The position numbers were made by a program, and so were the translations under genes. Shown piece after piece: positions 46,927 through 55,823 of a stretch of DNA of 64,000 bases. Each line of letters opens with the position of its first letter. The first letter of the stretch is position 1. Source of the DNA: Kordiimonas gwangyangensis DSM 19435 = JCM 12864 (GTDB taxonomy: Bacteria > Pseudomonadota > Alphaproteobacteria > Sphingomonadales > Kordiimonadaceae); the NCBI RefSeq assembly GCF_000375545.1, contig NZ_AQXF01000002.1:284716-348715 (forward strand), written 5' to 3'. Under the pieces are notes generated by a model. It was given only the letters and a program-made list of their open reading frames with translations, was not told the origin of the DNA and made no database searches.

Positions 46927-48198
46927 TCAGTCGCCGTTGTATTCCCGCACCACGAGCGAAGCGTTGGTGCCGCCGAAGCCGAACGAGTTCGACAATGCGG
47001 CCTTCACCTTGCGCTCCTGCGCCACCAGCGGCACGAGGTCGATGCCGTCACAGCCTTCTGCGCGTTCATGCAGGTTGAGTGTCGGCGCAATTACACCGGT
47101 CTCAATCGACTTGATGCAGAAGATGGCCTCAACAGCACCAGCGGCACCCAGGAGGTGACCGATGGACGACTTTGTCGAGGACATGGCAACTTTGGACGCC
47201 GCGTCACCGAGCAGACGTTTCACTGCACCAAACTCGATCGGGTCACCAACCGGCGTTGAGGTGCCGTGCGCGTTGATATAATCGAGATCCTCAGGATTGA
47301 GGCCCGCGCGCTTCAGTGCAGCCTGCATCGAACGGTAACCACCGTTGCCGTCTGGCGCCGGCGCGGTCACATGATAGCCGTCACCGGACATGCCGTAACC
47401 GACGATCTCAGCGTAGATTTTCGCGCCGCGCTTCTTCGCATGCTCAAGCTCTTCAAGCACAACGATGCCTGCGCCCTCGCCCATGACAAAGCCGTCATGG
47501 CCTTTGTCCCACGGGCGGGATGCCGCTTCAGGCGTGTCATTATATTTGGTCGACAGTGCTTTAGCCTGGGCAAAACCCGCCATGCCAATTGCACAAATCG
47601 AGGCTTCTGCACCACCCGCGACCATTACGTCCGCATCATCAAGCATGATGAGGCGTGCAGCGTCGCCGATGGAGTGTGCGCCGGTCGAACATGCGGTTAC
47701 AGCCGCGTGGTTCGGACCTTTGAAACCGTATTTGATCGACACGTTGCCGGACACGAGGTTAATGATCGAACCCGCGATAAAGTGCGGGCTGATGCGGCGA
47801 TGGCCGCGCTCGTGCAGCAGGATGGAGGATTCGGAAATCCACTTCAGGCCGCCGATGCCGGCGCCGATCATGACACCGGTGCGCAGCAGTTCTTCTTCGC
47901 CCGGCTCTTCCCAGCCAGCGTCGCGGATTGCCTGCATGGCCGCGGCCATACCAAATACGATGAATGTATCAACGCGGCGCTGATCCTTCGGCGCCATCCA
48001 GTCGTCAGCATTGAAAGTGCCGTTCGACCCGTCGCCAAGCGGAACCTCGCACGCGATGCGGCAAGGGTAATCGCTTGCGTCAAACTGTGTGATTTGACCT
48101 GCGCCAGATTGACCTTCGATAAGTCGGCTCCAGGTTTCATCGACGCCATTTGCCAGCGGCGACACCATTCCCAGACCTGTCACAACCACTCGTCTCAT
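46927..48198 (-). CDS. fabF: 3-oxoacyl-ACP synthase II
   Basis: Condensing enzyme (KAS II) for fatty-acid elongation. The 423-residue product has VVTGLGMVSPLANGVDETW, nucleophile Cys in VTACSTGAHSIGDA, His in NAHGTSTPVGDPIE and KSSIGHLLGAAGAVEA. GAGG precedes the ATG. It follows acpP by 107 bp in the fab cluster. Confidence 0.98.
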   Translation of the reverse strand: MRRVVVTGLGMVSPLANGVDETWSRLIEGQSGAGQITQFDASDYPCRIACEVPLGDGSNGTFNADDWMAPKDQRRVDTFIVFGMAAAMQAIRDAGWEEPGEEELLRTGVMIGAGIGGLKWISESSILLHERGHRRISPHFIAGSIINLVSGNVSIKYGFKGPNHAAVTACSTGAHSIGDAARLIMLDDADVMVAGGAEASICAIGMAGFAQAKALSTKYNDTPEAASRPWDKGHDGFVMGEGAGIVVLEELEHAKKRGAKIYAEIVGYGMSGDGYHVTAPAPDGNGGYRSMQAALKRAGLNPEDLDYINAHGTSTPVGDPIEFGAVKRLLGDAASKVAMSSTKSSIGHLLGAAGAVEAIFCIKSIETGVIAPTLNLHERAEGCDGIDLVPLVAQERKVKAALSNSFGFGGTNASLVVREYNGD

Positions 48199-48305
48199 CT
48201 GTCGATCCTCAATTTATAACCAGCCCAAAAAGACAGAAAATGAAAAAGGGCAACAGCCAACCTCAACCGGCTCGGCTGTTGCCCCCATGAAATAGCAGAT
48301 CCAGC

Positions 48306-48539
48306 TTAGGAATTCGCGCTAATAAAGTCGATCGCGTCTTTCACGGTCTGGATTTTCTCAGCCGCATCATCCGGGATCTCGATGCCGAATTCTTCTTCGA
48401 ACGCCATGACCAGTTCAACCGTATCAAGGCTGTCTGCGCCCAGATCGTCAATGAAGCTGGCGTTTTCGGTTACTTTGTCTTCGTCAACACCAAGGTGCTC
48501 AACTACGATCTTTTTCACCTTGTCGGCGATATCGCTCAT
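48306..48539 (-). CDS. acpP: Acyl carrier protein
   Basis: 77-residue acidic carrier of fatty acyl chains. The phosphopantetheine attachment Ser37 is in [25 protein letters not shown] before the ATG is a strong ribosome-binding site. It lies between fabG (242 bp upstream) and fabF. Confidence 0.99.
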   Translation of the reverse strand: MSDIADKVKKIVVEHLGVDEDKVTENASFIDDLGADSLDTVELVMAFEEEFGIEIPDDAAEKIQTVKDAIDFISANS

Positions 48540-48780
48540 TGCTTTTTTCCTCGTTTTCTACACCGAAATGTAAGGGGACAGTCCCTAGTTTATGAAGCCC
48601 CCTCGTGTTGCGGAAATCCTAGCAATCTTGCGCCAGATCGCCCGCATCGAGGGCGCTAGTAACACAGTTTCCCCTCTTTGAGAAGACTCTGTTATGTTTT
48701 TGTGGCAAGCGCCTCAGCCCTCACCACTATCAAGTTCCGTCTCATCCTGCCAATCAAAAATGGCATAAAGACGGACAAGA

Positions 48781-49518
48781 TCAGATCATCGCCAATCCGC
48801 CATTCACATGGAGGGTTTGACCGGTCACATATTTGGCCTCTGGTGACGCCAGATACAAGACTGCGGTTGCGATATCTTCCGGCGTGCCAAGCTCGCCCGA
48901 AGGGATGCCACCAGTGATGGCAGATTTTTGTTCGTCCGTGAGTACGTCGGTCATCGGGGTCGCGATAAAGCCGGGTGCAACACAGTTCACAGTAATGCCG
49001 CGGCTCGCAAGCTCAGCCGCCAGTGCTTTCGACATACCAATCATACCGGCCTTGGATGCACAGTAGTTCGCTTGACCCGGGTTGCCGGTCACGCCAACAA
49101 CCGAGGTGATGTTCACCACACGGCCCCAGCGGGATTTCATCATGCCGCGCATGGTTGCCTTGATCAGACGGAAGGAGCTTTCGAGGTTGACCTGCATGAC
49201 GCTGTCCCAGTCCTCATCCTTCATGCGCATGGCAAGCGTATCTTTTGTAATACCAGCGTTGTTCACGAGGATATCAATGCCACCCATGGCGTCTGCAGCC
49301 TCTTTTGCAAGCTGGTCCACGCTCGCACGGTCCGAAAGGTTCGCCGCGATCACATGCACCCGCTCACCAAGTTCAGCGGCGAGATCCTGCAGCTTTTCTG
49401 CGCGGGTTCCAGAGATGACAACTTCAGCGCCTGCTGCATGAAGCGTGCGGGCAATTGAGGCGCCAATGCCGCCGGTCGCGCCAGTTACGAGCGCTTTTTT
49501 GCCTGTAAGGTCAAACAT
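48781..49518 (-). CDS. fabG: 3-oxoacyl-ACP reductase
   Basis: NADPH-dependent short-chain dehydrogenase reducing beta-ketoacyl-ACP. The 245-residue product has the TGATGGIGASIA cofactor loop near residue 12, NNAGITKDTLAMRMK, and the catalytic Ser/Tyr/Lys in NITSVVG and YCASKAGMIG. The N-terminal sequence and the C-terminal GQTLHVNGGLAMI are FabG-specific. It follows fabD by 16 bp. Confidence 0.98.
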   Translation of the reverse strand: MFDLTGKKALVTGATGGIGASIARTLHAAGAEVVISGTRAEKLQDLAAELGERVHVIAANLSDRASVDQLAKEAADAMGGIDILVNNAGITKDTLAMRMKDEDWDSVMQVNLESSFRLIKATMRGMMKSRWGRVVNITSVVGVTGNPGQANYCASKAGMIGMSKALAAELASRGITVNCVAPGFIATPMTDVLTDEQKSAITGGIPSGELGTPEDIATAVLYLASPEAKYVTGQTLHVNGGLAMI

Positions 49519-49534
49519 TCAAATTCCCCTGATC

Positions 49535-50473
49535 TTAGAGCGTTGCCGTAAAGGCTTCGATATCCGCCGGGTCCTGCAGGTTTACGCAAGCCAGTTCTTT
49601 ATCAATACGGCGCACGAGGCCCGTGAGTACCTTGCCGGCACCAACTTCAACAACTTCATGCACGCCCAGTGACGAGAAGGCGGCAACGCTTTCACGCCAG
49701 CGCACGCTTGCCGTAACTTGCTCAATAAGAAGTGTACGGATGCCTTCAGGCTCACTGATCGGCGCTGCAATCACGTTCGCGATTACCGGCACAACCGGGC
49801 GGTTCACCGTCACGTCCGCGAGCGCTTCCTTCATCTCATCAGCCGCTGGTTTCATCAGCGGGCAATGGAATGGTGCAGACACAGGCAGCAGCAGGCCACG
49901 CTTGGCGCCCTTTGCTTTTGCAATTTCAATCGCGCGTTCGACAGCTTCCTTGTGGCCGGACACAACGACCTGCCCGTCAGCATTGTCGTTTGCAGCAACA
50001 CAAACCTGATCGCCAGCGGCTTCTTTAACAACAGCGTTCACATCTTCGAGGCTCAGGCCAAGGATGGCGGCCATCGCGCCTTCGCCCACCGGCACAGCGC
50101 GCTGCATGGCCTGGCCGCGGCGCTTCAGCAGGCGCGCAGCATCAGCAACGGAGAATGCACCGGCTGCTGCCAATGCGGAATATTCGCCAAGGGAGTGGCC
50201 AGCCACATGGCTCGCGATATCTTCAACCTTCACGCCACCGGCTTCCAGCACGCGGATAACCGCGAGCGAACAGGCCATCAGGGCTGGTTGGGTGTTCTCG
50301 GTCAGGCGCAGATCTTCTTCAGGCCCGTCCCACATCAATTTGGAGAGATGCTGCGAAAGCGCGTCATCTACCTCTTCGAATACAAGCTTCGCCGCTTTTT
50401 CAGCGTCCGCGAGCGCTTTACCCATTCCCACAAACTGGCTGCCCTGGCCAGGGAACACGAGTGCACGGGTCAT
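49535..50473 (-). CDS. fabD: Malonyl-CoA:ACP transacylase
   Basis: Charges ACP with malonyl. The 312-residue product begins ALVFPGQGSQFVGMGKAL, with nucleophile Ser in GHSLGEYSALAAAG, and VSAPFHCPLMKPA containing the catalytic His. GGAGG 7 bases before ATG 50473 decides the start over the longer frame to 50527. First gene of the fab block, divergent from rpsF. Confidence 0.97.
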   Translation of the reverse strand: MTRALVFPGQGSQFVGMGKALADAEKAAKLVFEEVDDALSQHLSKLMWDGPEEDLRLTENTQPALMACSLAVIRVLEAGGVKVEDIASHVAGHSLGEYSALAAAGAFSVADAARLLKRRGQAMQRAVPVGEGAMAAILGLSLEDVNAVVKEAAGDQVCVAANDNADGQVVVSGHKEAVERAIEIAKAKGAKRGLLLPVSAPFHCPLMKPAADEMKEALADVTVNRPVVPVIANVIAAPISEPEGIRTLLIEQVTASVRWRESVAAFSSLGVHEVVEVGAGKVLTGLVRRIDKELACVNLQDPADIEAFTATL

Positions 50474-50570
50474 ATCAGCACCTCCAATTGCCCTTCTGAT
50501 CTTCTGTGATCTAGGGCCAAATGGCATAAGCCGTAGCGTCCACGCAAGACTTTACAGCAATTAATTCGCA

Positions 50571-50594
50571 AAATGCAGGCTTTCCCTTGCATTT
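50571..50594. repeat. Inverted repeat in the fabD/rpsF divergent promoter region
   Basis: AAATGCA (50571-50577) and TGCATTT (50588-50594) form a 7-bp inverted repeat with a 10-nt spacer. The right arm covers the putative rpsF -35, so an operator role is conceivable. Confidence 0.35.
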
Positions 50595-50615
50595 GGCAAT
50601 ATGCAGCGTTATAGA
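50587..50615 (+). promoter_or_regulatory. Putative promoter of rpsF-rpsR-rplI
   Basis: TTGCAT (50587-50592), 17-nt spacer, TATAGA (50610-50615), leaving a leader of about 115 nt before rpsF. Moderate match to sigma-70 elements. Confidence 0.45.
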
Positions 50616-50692
50616 GGCGCGTCCTGAGTCTGGGCTGATGTGTTTATTCGCACGCTTTATGGCACAGGATGTTTGTTAAGGAAAGCTGGAGG

Positions 50693-50713
50693 CACCCGTC
50701 ATCGCGACCGGTG
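50693..50713 (+). promoter_or_regulatory. Possible S6:S18 autoregulatory leader hairpin
   Basis: CACC (50693-50696) can pair with GGTG (50710-50713), with CCG at 50708-50710 next to the closing stem, in the rpsF leader. The known S6:S18-binding mRNA motif carries a conserved CCG beside such a stem. Weak without alignment. Confidence 0.3.
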
Positions 50714-50738
50714 AACGATCAGCATACAGGAGCAAAAC

Positions 50739-51116
50739 ATGGCTACGTACGAGCATGTTTTCATCGCGCGGCAAGACGTAAACGCCTCGCAGGTGGAAGG
50801 CATCACGGCCGATCTCTCCAAGATCATCGAGGAGAATGACGGCAAGGTCGCTAAGACCGAATACTGGGGTCTCAAGAACCTCGCTTACAAAATCAAGAAA
50901 AACCGCAAAGGCCACTATGTTCTTCTGAACATTGATGCGCCGCACGCTGCGGTCGCTGAGATGGAGCGTCAAGCACGCCTTCATGAAGACGTTATTCGTT
51001 TCATGACCATCCGCGTTGATGAACTCGAAGAAGGCGAAAGCATCGTTCTTCGCGCTAAAGCTGATAAAGAGCGCCGCGGTCCGCGCGAGCCTCGTGGCGA
51101 AAGGAAACCCCGCTAA
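50739..51116 (+). CDS. rpsF: 30S ribosomal protein S6
   Basis: S6 (bS6), pairs with S18 on the platform. The 125-residue product has [47 protein letters not shown] and a charged C-terminal extension [16 protein letters not shown]-like. ACAGGAGC precedes the ATG. The stop TAA and rpsR ATG overlap by one base (TAATG), giving coupling. Confidence 0.98.
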   Translation: MATYEHVFIARQDVNASQVEGITADLSKIIEENDGKVAKTEYWGLKNLAYKIKKNRKGHYVLLNIDAPHAAVAEMERQARLHEDVIRFMTIRVDELEEGESIVLRAKADKERRGPREPRGERKPR

Positions 51117-51346
51117 TGGCTGCTCGTCGTCCATTTTTCCGTCGTCGCAAAACCTGCCCGTTTTCCGGCGAAAACGCACAAGTAATTGATTACAAAGACG
51201 TAAAACTGCTTCAGAAGTATGTTTCTGAGCGCGGCAAAATCGTTCCGAGCCGTATTACGGCTGTTTCCGCAAAGAAACAGCGTGAGCTCGCTAAAGCGAT
51301 CAAACGCGCCCGTAACATCGCCCTGCTGCCGTTCATCGTCAGCTAA
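51116..51346 (+). CDS. rpsR: 30S ribosomal protein S18
   Basis: S18 (bS18), 76 residues, with [26 protein letters not shown] and [10 protein letters not shown]. One-base overlap with rpsF; rplI follows 24 bp later with AAGGAGA before its ATG. Confidence 0.98.
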   Translation: MAARRPFFRRRKTCPFSGENAQVIDYKDVKLLQKYVSERGKIVPSRITAVSAKKQRELAKAIKRARNIALLPFIVS

Positions 51347-51370
51347 TCGCTCACCCCAAGGAGACATAAA

Positions 51371-51976
51371 ATGGAAGTCATCCTGCTGGAACGCGTCGAG
51401 AAACTCGGCCAGATGGGCGATATCGTAACTGTCCGTGACGGTTTTGCCCGTAACTTCCTGCTGCCGCAGAACAAAGCTCTTCGCGCTACCGCGTCGAACA
51501 AAGCTGCGTTCGAAGCCGACAAGGCTCGCCTGGAAGCAGAAAACCTCGAGCGCCGCAAAGACGCTGAAGCCGTTGCTGCGAAAATGGAAGGCCTCAAGGT
51601 CGTCATGGTTCGCGCTGCTGGTGAAAGCGGTCAGCTTTATGGTTCGGTTTCGAGCCGTGATATCGCTGAAGCTGTTACCGAAGCTGGTGTTGCAATTGTC
51701 CGTACCCAAGTTGTTCTTGACCGCGCAATCAAAACCCTCGGCCTGCACGACGTTGTAATCCGTCTGCACCCGGAAGTTTCGAAAACGGTTGTTGTGAACA
51801 TCGCACGCAGTGACGCTGAAGCTGAGACCCAGTTCGCAACGGGTTCGGCTGTAACCGGCCTCGCTGACGACGAAGATTTCGTTGAAGAAGACGACGTTGA
51901 AGAACTCTTCGAAGACGAAGCTCCGGAAGAAGCGGTTGAAGAAGTAGCTGCAGACGCTGACAAAGCTGACGCGTAA
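51371..51976 (+). CDS. rplI: 50S ribosomal protein L9 with acidic C-terminal extension
   Basis: L9 (bL9), elongated two-domain protein. N domain: [33 protein letters not shown] domain: [13 protein letters not shown] and [13 protein letters not shown]. At 201 residues it exceeds the 148-150 of E. coli; residues about 155-201 are a very acidic, Ala/Glu/Asp-rich tail. AAGGAGA sits before the ATG. It is followed by a strong terminator. Confidence 0.97.
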   Translation: MEVILLERVEKLGQMGDIVTVRDGFARNFLLPQNKALRATASNKAAFEADKARLEAENLERRKDAEAVAAKMEGLKVVMVRAAGESGQLYGSVSSRDIAEAVTEAGVAIVRTQVVLDRAIKTLGLHDVVIRLHPEVSKTVVVNIARSDAEAETQFATGSAVTGLADDEDFVEEDDVEELFEDEAPEEAVEEVAADADKADA

Positions 51977-51999
51977 GCTTCTCGCACATCAAATTCAGG

Positions 52000-52026
52000 A
52001 AAAGGCGGCTTTCTGGCCGCCTTTTT
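52000..52026 (+). terminator. Rho-independent terminator after rplI
   Basis: AAAAGGCGGC (52000-52009) pairs with GCCGCCTTTT (52016-52025), 6-nt loop, followed by TCTTT. Ends the rpsF-rpsR-rplI unit and separates it from dnaB. Confidence 0.9.
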
Positions 52027-52054
52027 CTTTGCCCGAAGACATGGCATCCCCAAG

Positions 52055-52099
52055 TTATCCCCAGAGTTATACCCCTGTGGAAAACTTCCCGGTGGATAA
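52055..52099. promoter_or_regulatory. Cluster of DnaA-box-like 9-mers upstream of dnaB
   Basis: Compared with TTATCCACA: TTATCCCCA at 52055-52063 (one mismatch), TGTGGAAAA at 52076-52084 (reverse strand TTTTCCACA, one mismatch) and GGTGGATAA at 52091-52099 (reverse strand TTATCCACC, one mismatch). TTATACCCC at 52067 is a weaker fourth. They lie 130-175 bp before the dnaB start. Binding by DnaA is inferred only. Confidence 0.45.
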
Positions 52100-52228
52100 C
52101 CCGAATTAGCTGTTTTGTGATACCCTGCCCTGTGCGATGGTGCCCGCCACATCCGGGACAGCGGCACAGACTCGCAGATGAATAAATCCCGGGCTCAGGA
52201 AGAAACGCCCACCAACGGAGGCTTACCC

Positions 52229-53755
52229 ATGGAAGCGCTCAAATCTGACGCTGCCAACGACGAACAAGACTCGATGACCTACCGCCAACCGCCCCATAAC
52301 CTCGAGGCGGAACAGGCACTGTTGGGTTCGATCCTCGTCAACAATGAAGCTGCCCAGAAGGTACAGGGCTTTTTGCTGCCTGAGCATTTCTATGAGCCGG
52401 TTCACGGGCGCATCTATTCTGCAGTCCTTAAGCTGATGGACAAAAACCAGATCGCAGATCCGGTTAAACTGAAACCCTATTTCGAAAATGACGAGGCGCT
52501 CAAGGACGTTGGCGGCGCGCGCTACCTCGTTCGCCTTGCGGCATCTGCCGCCACCATCATCAACGCCGAAGACTATGGCCGTACCATCTATGATCTCGCG
52601 CTTCGCCGCGCGCTCATCCAGATTGGTGAGACAATGGTCAACGACGCCTATGATGCGCCGGTTGATGCCGAAGCGAGCGAGCAGATTTCAGACGCTGAAA
52701 AGCAGCTTTTTGACCTCGCCGAACTTGGCCAAGCTGAGAGCGGTGCACAGCCCTTCTCCCGCGCGCTTCGCACCGCGGTTGAGAACATCGAGAATGCGTA
52801 CAAGGACCCAGACAGCCTGTCGGGTATCGACACGGGCCTCACGCGCCTCAACGAGAAAATTGGCGGCCTGCACAACTCTGACCTTGTGATTCTTGCCGGT
52901 CGTCCCGCTATGGGTAAAACGGCACTGGCCACCAATATCGCCTTCAATGCTGCCAAACGCTACGCGCAAGACAAACGTGAAGGTATCCCGCACGAACGTT
53001 CAAAGGGTGCGGTTGTGTGTTTCTTCAGCCTCGAGATGTCTGCCGACCAGTTGGCCTCCCGTATTCTCTCAGATGTCGCGAACCGTAACTATAATGGCCC
53101 GGAGCCGATCCAGTCACACAAGATGCGTCAGGGTCACTTGAAGGAAGACCAGTTCGAAGCCATTGCGCGGGCCGCAATTGAGCTTGAGGACACGCCACTC
53201 TTTATCGATGACACGCCTGCGCTAACCATCGCAGCACTGAGGAACCGAGCGCGACGGCTCAAGCGCCAGCACAACCTGGGCCTTGTCGTGGTCGATTACC
53301 TTCAGCTTCTTCGTGGGTCTGGCAAAGGTACCGCGAGCGAAAGTCGTGTGCAGGAAATTTCGGAAATTACCCGTGGTCTCAAAGGTTTGGCGAAAGAACT
53401 TCATGTTCCGGTTATCGCCCTTTCACAGCTTAGCCGTACGGTGGAGCAGCGTGAGAACAAGCGCCCAATGCTGTCTGACCTTCGTGAATCCGGCTCCATC
53501 GAGCAGGACGCGGATATGGTGATGTTTGTGTTCCGTGAAGAATATTACAAGGAAAAGGAACAGCCGGGCGAAGGCGAGCAGACCAAGCATGCCGAGTGGC
53601 AAGCGCAGATGCAGGCGCTATACGGCAAGGCTGAGGTTATCATTGGTAAACAGCGTCACGGCCCGGTAGGCACCGTGCACCTTGCGTTCGAGAAAGAATG
53701 CACCCGCTTTACCGACCTTGTGGACGACGATCACCTGCCCGAGCGCTTTGAATAG
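52229..53755 (+). CDS. dnaB: Replicative DNA helicase DnaB
   Basis: Hexameric fork helicase, 508 residues. N-terminal domain: PPHNLEAEQALLGSILVNNEA; C-terminal RecA-like domain: Walker A AGRPAMGKTALATNIA, FSLEMSADQLASRIL, VVVDYLQLLRG, ALSQLSRTVEQRENKRPMLSDLRESGSIEQDADMV with the arginine-finger region. No intein is present. ATG 52229 is chosen because GGAGG lies 7 bases before; the frame continues to ATG 52178 without a ribosome-binding site. A cluster of DnaA-box-like sequences precedes it. Confidence 0.97.
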   Translation: MEALKSDAANDEQDSMTYRQPPHNLEAEQALLGSILVNNEAAQKVQGFLLPEHFYEPVHGRIYSAVLKLMDKNQIADPVKLKPYFENDEALKDVGGARYLVRLAASAATIINAEDYGRTIYDLALRRALIQIGETMVNDAYDAPVDAEASEQISDAEKQLFDLAELGQAESGAQPFSRALRTAVENIENAYKDPDSLSGIDTGLTRLNEKIGGLHNSDLVILAGRPAMGKTALATNIAFNAAKRYAQDKREGIPHERSKGAVVCFFSLEMSADQLASRILSDVANRNYNGPEPIQSHKMRQGHLKEDQFEAIARAAIELEDTPLFIDDTPALTIAALRNRARRLKRQHNLGLVVVDYLQLLRGSGKGTASESRVQEISEITRGLKGLAKELHVPVIALSQLSRTVEQRENKRPMLSDLRESGSIEQDADMVMFVFREEYYKEKEQPGEGEQTKHAEWQAQMQALYGKAEVIIGKQRHGPVGTVHLAFEKECTRFTDLVDDDHLPERFE

Positions 53756-53793
53756 CGCTCAGGGCAGACTGTTTGGGCAGACTGTGCAATCAC

Positions 53794-54048
53794 TCAATCA
53801 CAAATGATGGTCACTTCCTGACCGCTTTCGCGGGTGACGGTAACCGTACCACCGTTTTTACGGCAATTCACGTCGCCGTTTGACGTGCGCACGGTATTTT
53901 CTTCAATCACGATATCGTCCCCCGATACAGTGACCTTCATGCCCCAGCCATCACTGCTGGAGGTGTCCTTAGGCGAAAACAGATAGCTGATCGCCATCAT
54001 GGCCACCACTGCCACAAGCACGCCGCCGAAAATCATATTCCTTGTCAT
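53794..54048 (-). CDS. Small single-pass membrane protein of unknown function
   Basis: An 84-residue protein with a membrane segment at residues about 5-22 (MIFGGVLVAVVAMMAISYLF) and a short extracytoplasmic domain containing two Cys (NCRKNGG and a final IICD) that could form a disulfide. The domain is predicted beta-rich (GDDIVIEENTVRTSNGDVNC). ATG 54048 is preferred: GAGGA lies 6 bases before. No family recognised. Confidence 0.6.
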   Translation of the reverse strand: MTRNMIFGGVLVAVVAMMAISYLFSPKDTSSSDGWGMKVTVSGDDIVIEENTVRTSNGDVNCRKNGGTVTVTRESGQEVTIICD

Positions 54049-54218
54049 GGTCATTCCTCGCGTTTTTATTTCTTTTAACTCCGCACTTTGAGAATATGCA
54101 CTCGTGCAACGGCAATTTCAATATTGTGGGTTCAAGATTAAAGACGCTGATGTCTTGCCAAGCCCGGCAATGTTCCATATTCACACATACACCTGACAAC
54201 TGATTGCATGAGTTTGCC

Positions 54219-55823
54219 GTGACGACCACACCTGACACCCCCTGTTACACTGACGCGATCCTGCTGCCACTGCACGGTTGTGAGGACCAGGCATTTCTTG
54301 CGGGCGGTGCCAAGGGTGGTGTGTTCGACCGGGATCATCAGCCTATTGAACACGCGTTCCTGATCCGTCAGTACAGGCAAGGTGCTGTGCTCATCAATGG
54401 TGACTGGGACCGTAAAACGGGCACCGAAATCAATACCTCGCGCATGAACCTGCCACGTGAGGTTGGCGAGACCAAGCATCACCTCAAAGGCCAATACATC
54501 TTTGCGGGCTATCTGTTCCCGCACTATGGTCACTTCCTGCTCGAGAGCTTGTCACGGCTCTGGTACATCAAGGAAAACCCTGACCTGCCCATCCTGTGGC
54601 TTGGCGTTCACAATCAGGGTGAATTCAACGCGATGCAGCGCGAGCTCTTTGATCTGCTGGGCGTCAAAAACCCGATGCACATCATCACAGAGCAAACGAG
54701 CGTTGAGGAACTGTTCGTGCCGCACGACGGCTACATCATCCACACCCGCTATACTGAGCCGCAGACCAAAGCACTTAAAGTGCGTGGTGCCTGTGCGCCC
54801 GTGAAAGGCAAGAAGGTTTGGCTGTCGCGCACCAAGCTCGACAAAGGCATTGTGTTCAACGAGCCTGAGTTCGAGCGTATATTGGAGCTCAACGGCTGGA
54901 CCCTTTACCACCCGCAGGAACATTCCATCCGCGAACAGGTCGATATGCTGGCAGACGCTGAGCATATCGCTGGCATCGAAGGCTCCGCCCTGCACACACT
55001 TGTCCTGATCCCTGAATTTCAGGGGCGTGTGACCATCATGGGGCGCGCCGACAAGGTGAATTTCGACTACTGCCTCATCGCTGACGTGCTGAACCTCAAG
55101 CAGCGCATTCTTGGGCCCAAGCGCCTGCAATGGTCTTCTGGCCTGATGAAATGGGAAGCCAACTGGGTGTGGGCGAACTTCGACCAGCCACTCGAAGAGC
55201 TGGGCGCAAAACGGCTGAACAAGCCGTGGCAGGAGCTGCCCCGCAGCCTTGAGAATATCACAAAATCGATCGCCGGTTTTTACAGGCCCCGCACCTGCGT
55301 GGAATTCTGGCCGTCCGTCAATTCGATGACGGTGCACGCCAAACCCGCGCGCGCCGTTGTTGTGGGCGAGCGCATGGACTTTGACCTTGCACCGCTTGAG
55401 AAAGCCGGGATCAGCCGCATGGAGATGACCGCTGATCAGTTCCTGACCACGCGTCCCGTGGGCGGCTCCATCTCGCTTTTCTGTTTCCGCACCCACGACA
55501 AGCTTGATGAGATGGTGCGCGCGTTCAACGCCAGTCTTACGCTGTCCACACCAAAGAGCTTCTGGATCATTGAGGGCGGCTCAAACACCAACGAACGCTT
55601 TCTTGCACGGCTCTATGATGATTACCCCACCGTGGGCATGGCGCGTGTGCGCAGCTCAGACATCGTCGTGGTCTGGCGTGCGACACGGCATATGCACAAG
55701 CCAATCCATGGTGATATGGATATGTCGGGTGATGATTTCCGCGCACAGTTGATGACCAAGCCACTGAACAGCATCGCCAAAATCATCAACGAGCAGTTTG
55801 AAAAGATCCTCGAGGCGGACTAG
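54219..55823 (+). CDS. Glycosyltransferase family 61 (DUF563) protein with extra C-terminal domain
   Basis: A 534-residue protein. Residues about 80-310 match GT61/DUF563: YLFPHYGHFLLESLSRLWY near 98, KKVWLSRTKL near 205 and ADAEHIAGIEGSALHTLVL near 250, with the Glu/Asp-rich sugar-binding pattern. Residues about 350-534 are unassigned, with alternating hydrophobic strands and helices reminiscent of a Rossmann-like domain but without a SAM or nucleotide motif. Start is GTG 54219 or TTG 54204; neither has a good ribosome-binding site. It shares its stop with convergent ferredoxin through CTAG. Target is probably a surface or exported glycan. Confidence 0.75.
   Translation: MTTTPDTPCYTDAILLPLHGCEDQAFLAGGAKGGVFDRDHQPIEHAFLIRQYRQGAVLINGDWDRKTGTEINTSRMNLPREVGETKHHLKGQYIFAGYLFPHYGHFLLESLSRLWYIKENPDLPILWLGVHNQGEFNAMQRELFDLLGVKNPMHIITEQTSVEELFVPHDGYIIHTRYTEPQTKALKVRGACAPVKGKKVWLSRTKLDKGIVFNEPEFERILELNGWTLYHPQEHSIREQVDMLADAEHIAGIEGSALHTLVLIPEFQGRVTIMGRADKVNFDYCLIADVLNLKQRILGPKRLQWSSGLMKWEANWVWANFDQPLEELGAKRLNKPWQELPRSLENITKSIAGFYRPRTCVEFWPSVNSMTVHAKPARAVVVGERMDFDLAPLEKAGISRMEMTADQFLTTRPVGGSISLFCFRTHDKLDEMVRAFNASLTLSTPKSFWIIEGGSNTNERFLARLYDDYPTVGMARVRSSDIVVVWRATRHMHKPIHGDMDMSGDDFRAQLMTKPLNSIAKIINEQFEKILEAD

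Noticed and set aside
48540-48780. Possible RNA gene in the 241-bp gap between fabG and acpP
   Set aside because: No tRNA fold, no terminator or strong hairpin; only short self-complementary bits such as GGGGACAGTCCC. It is probably the acpP leader and promoter.
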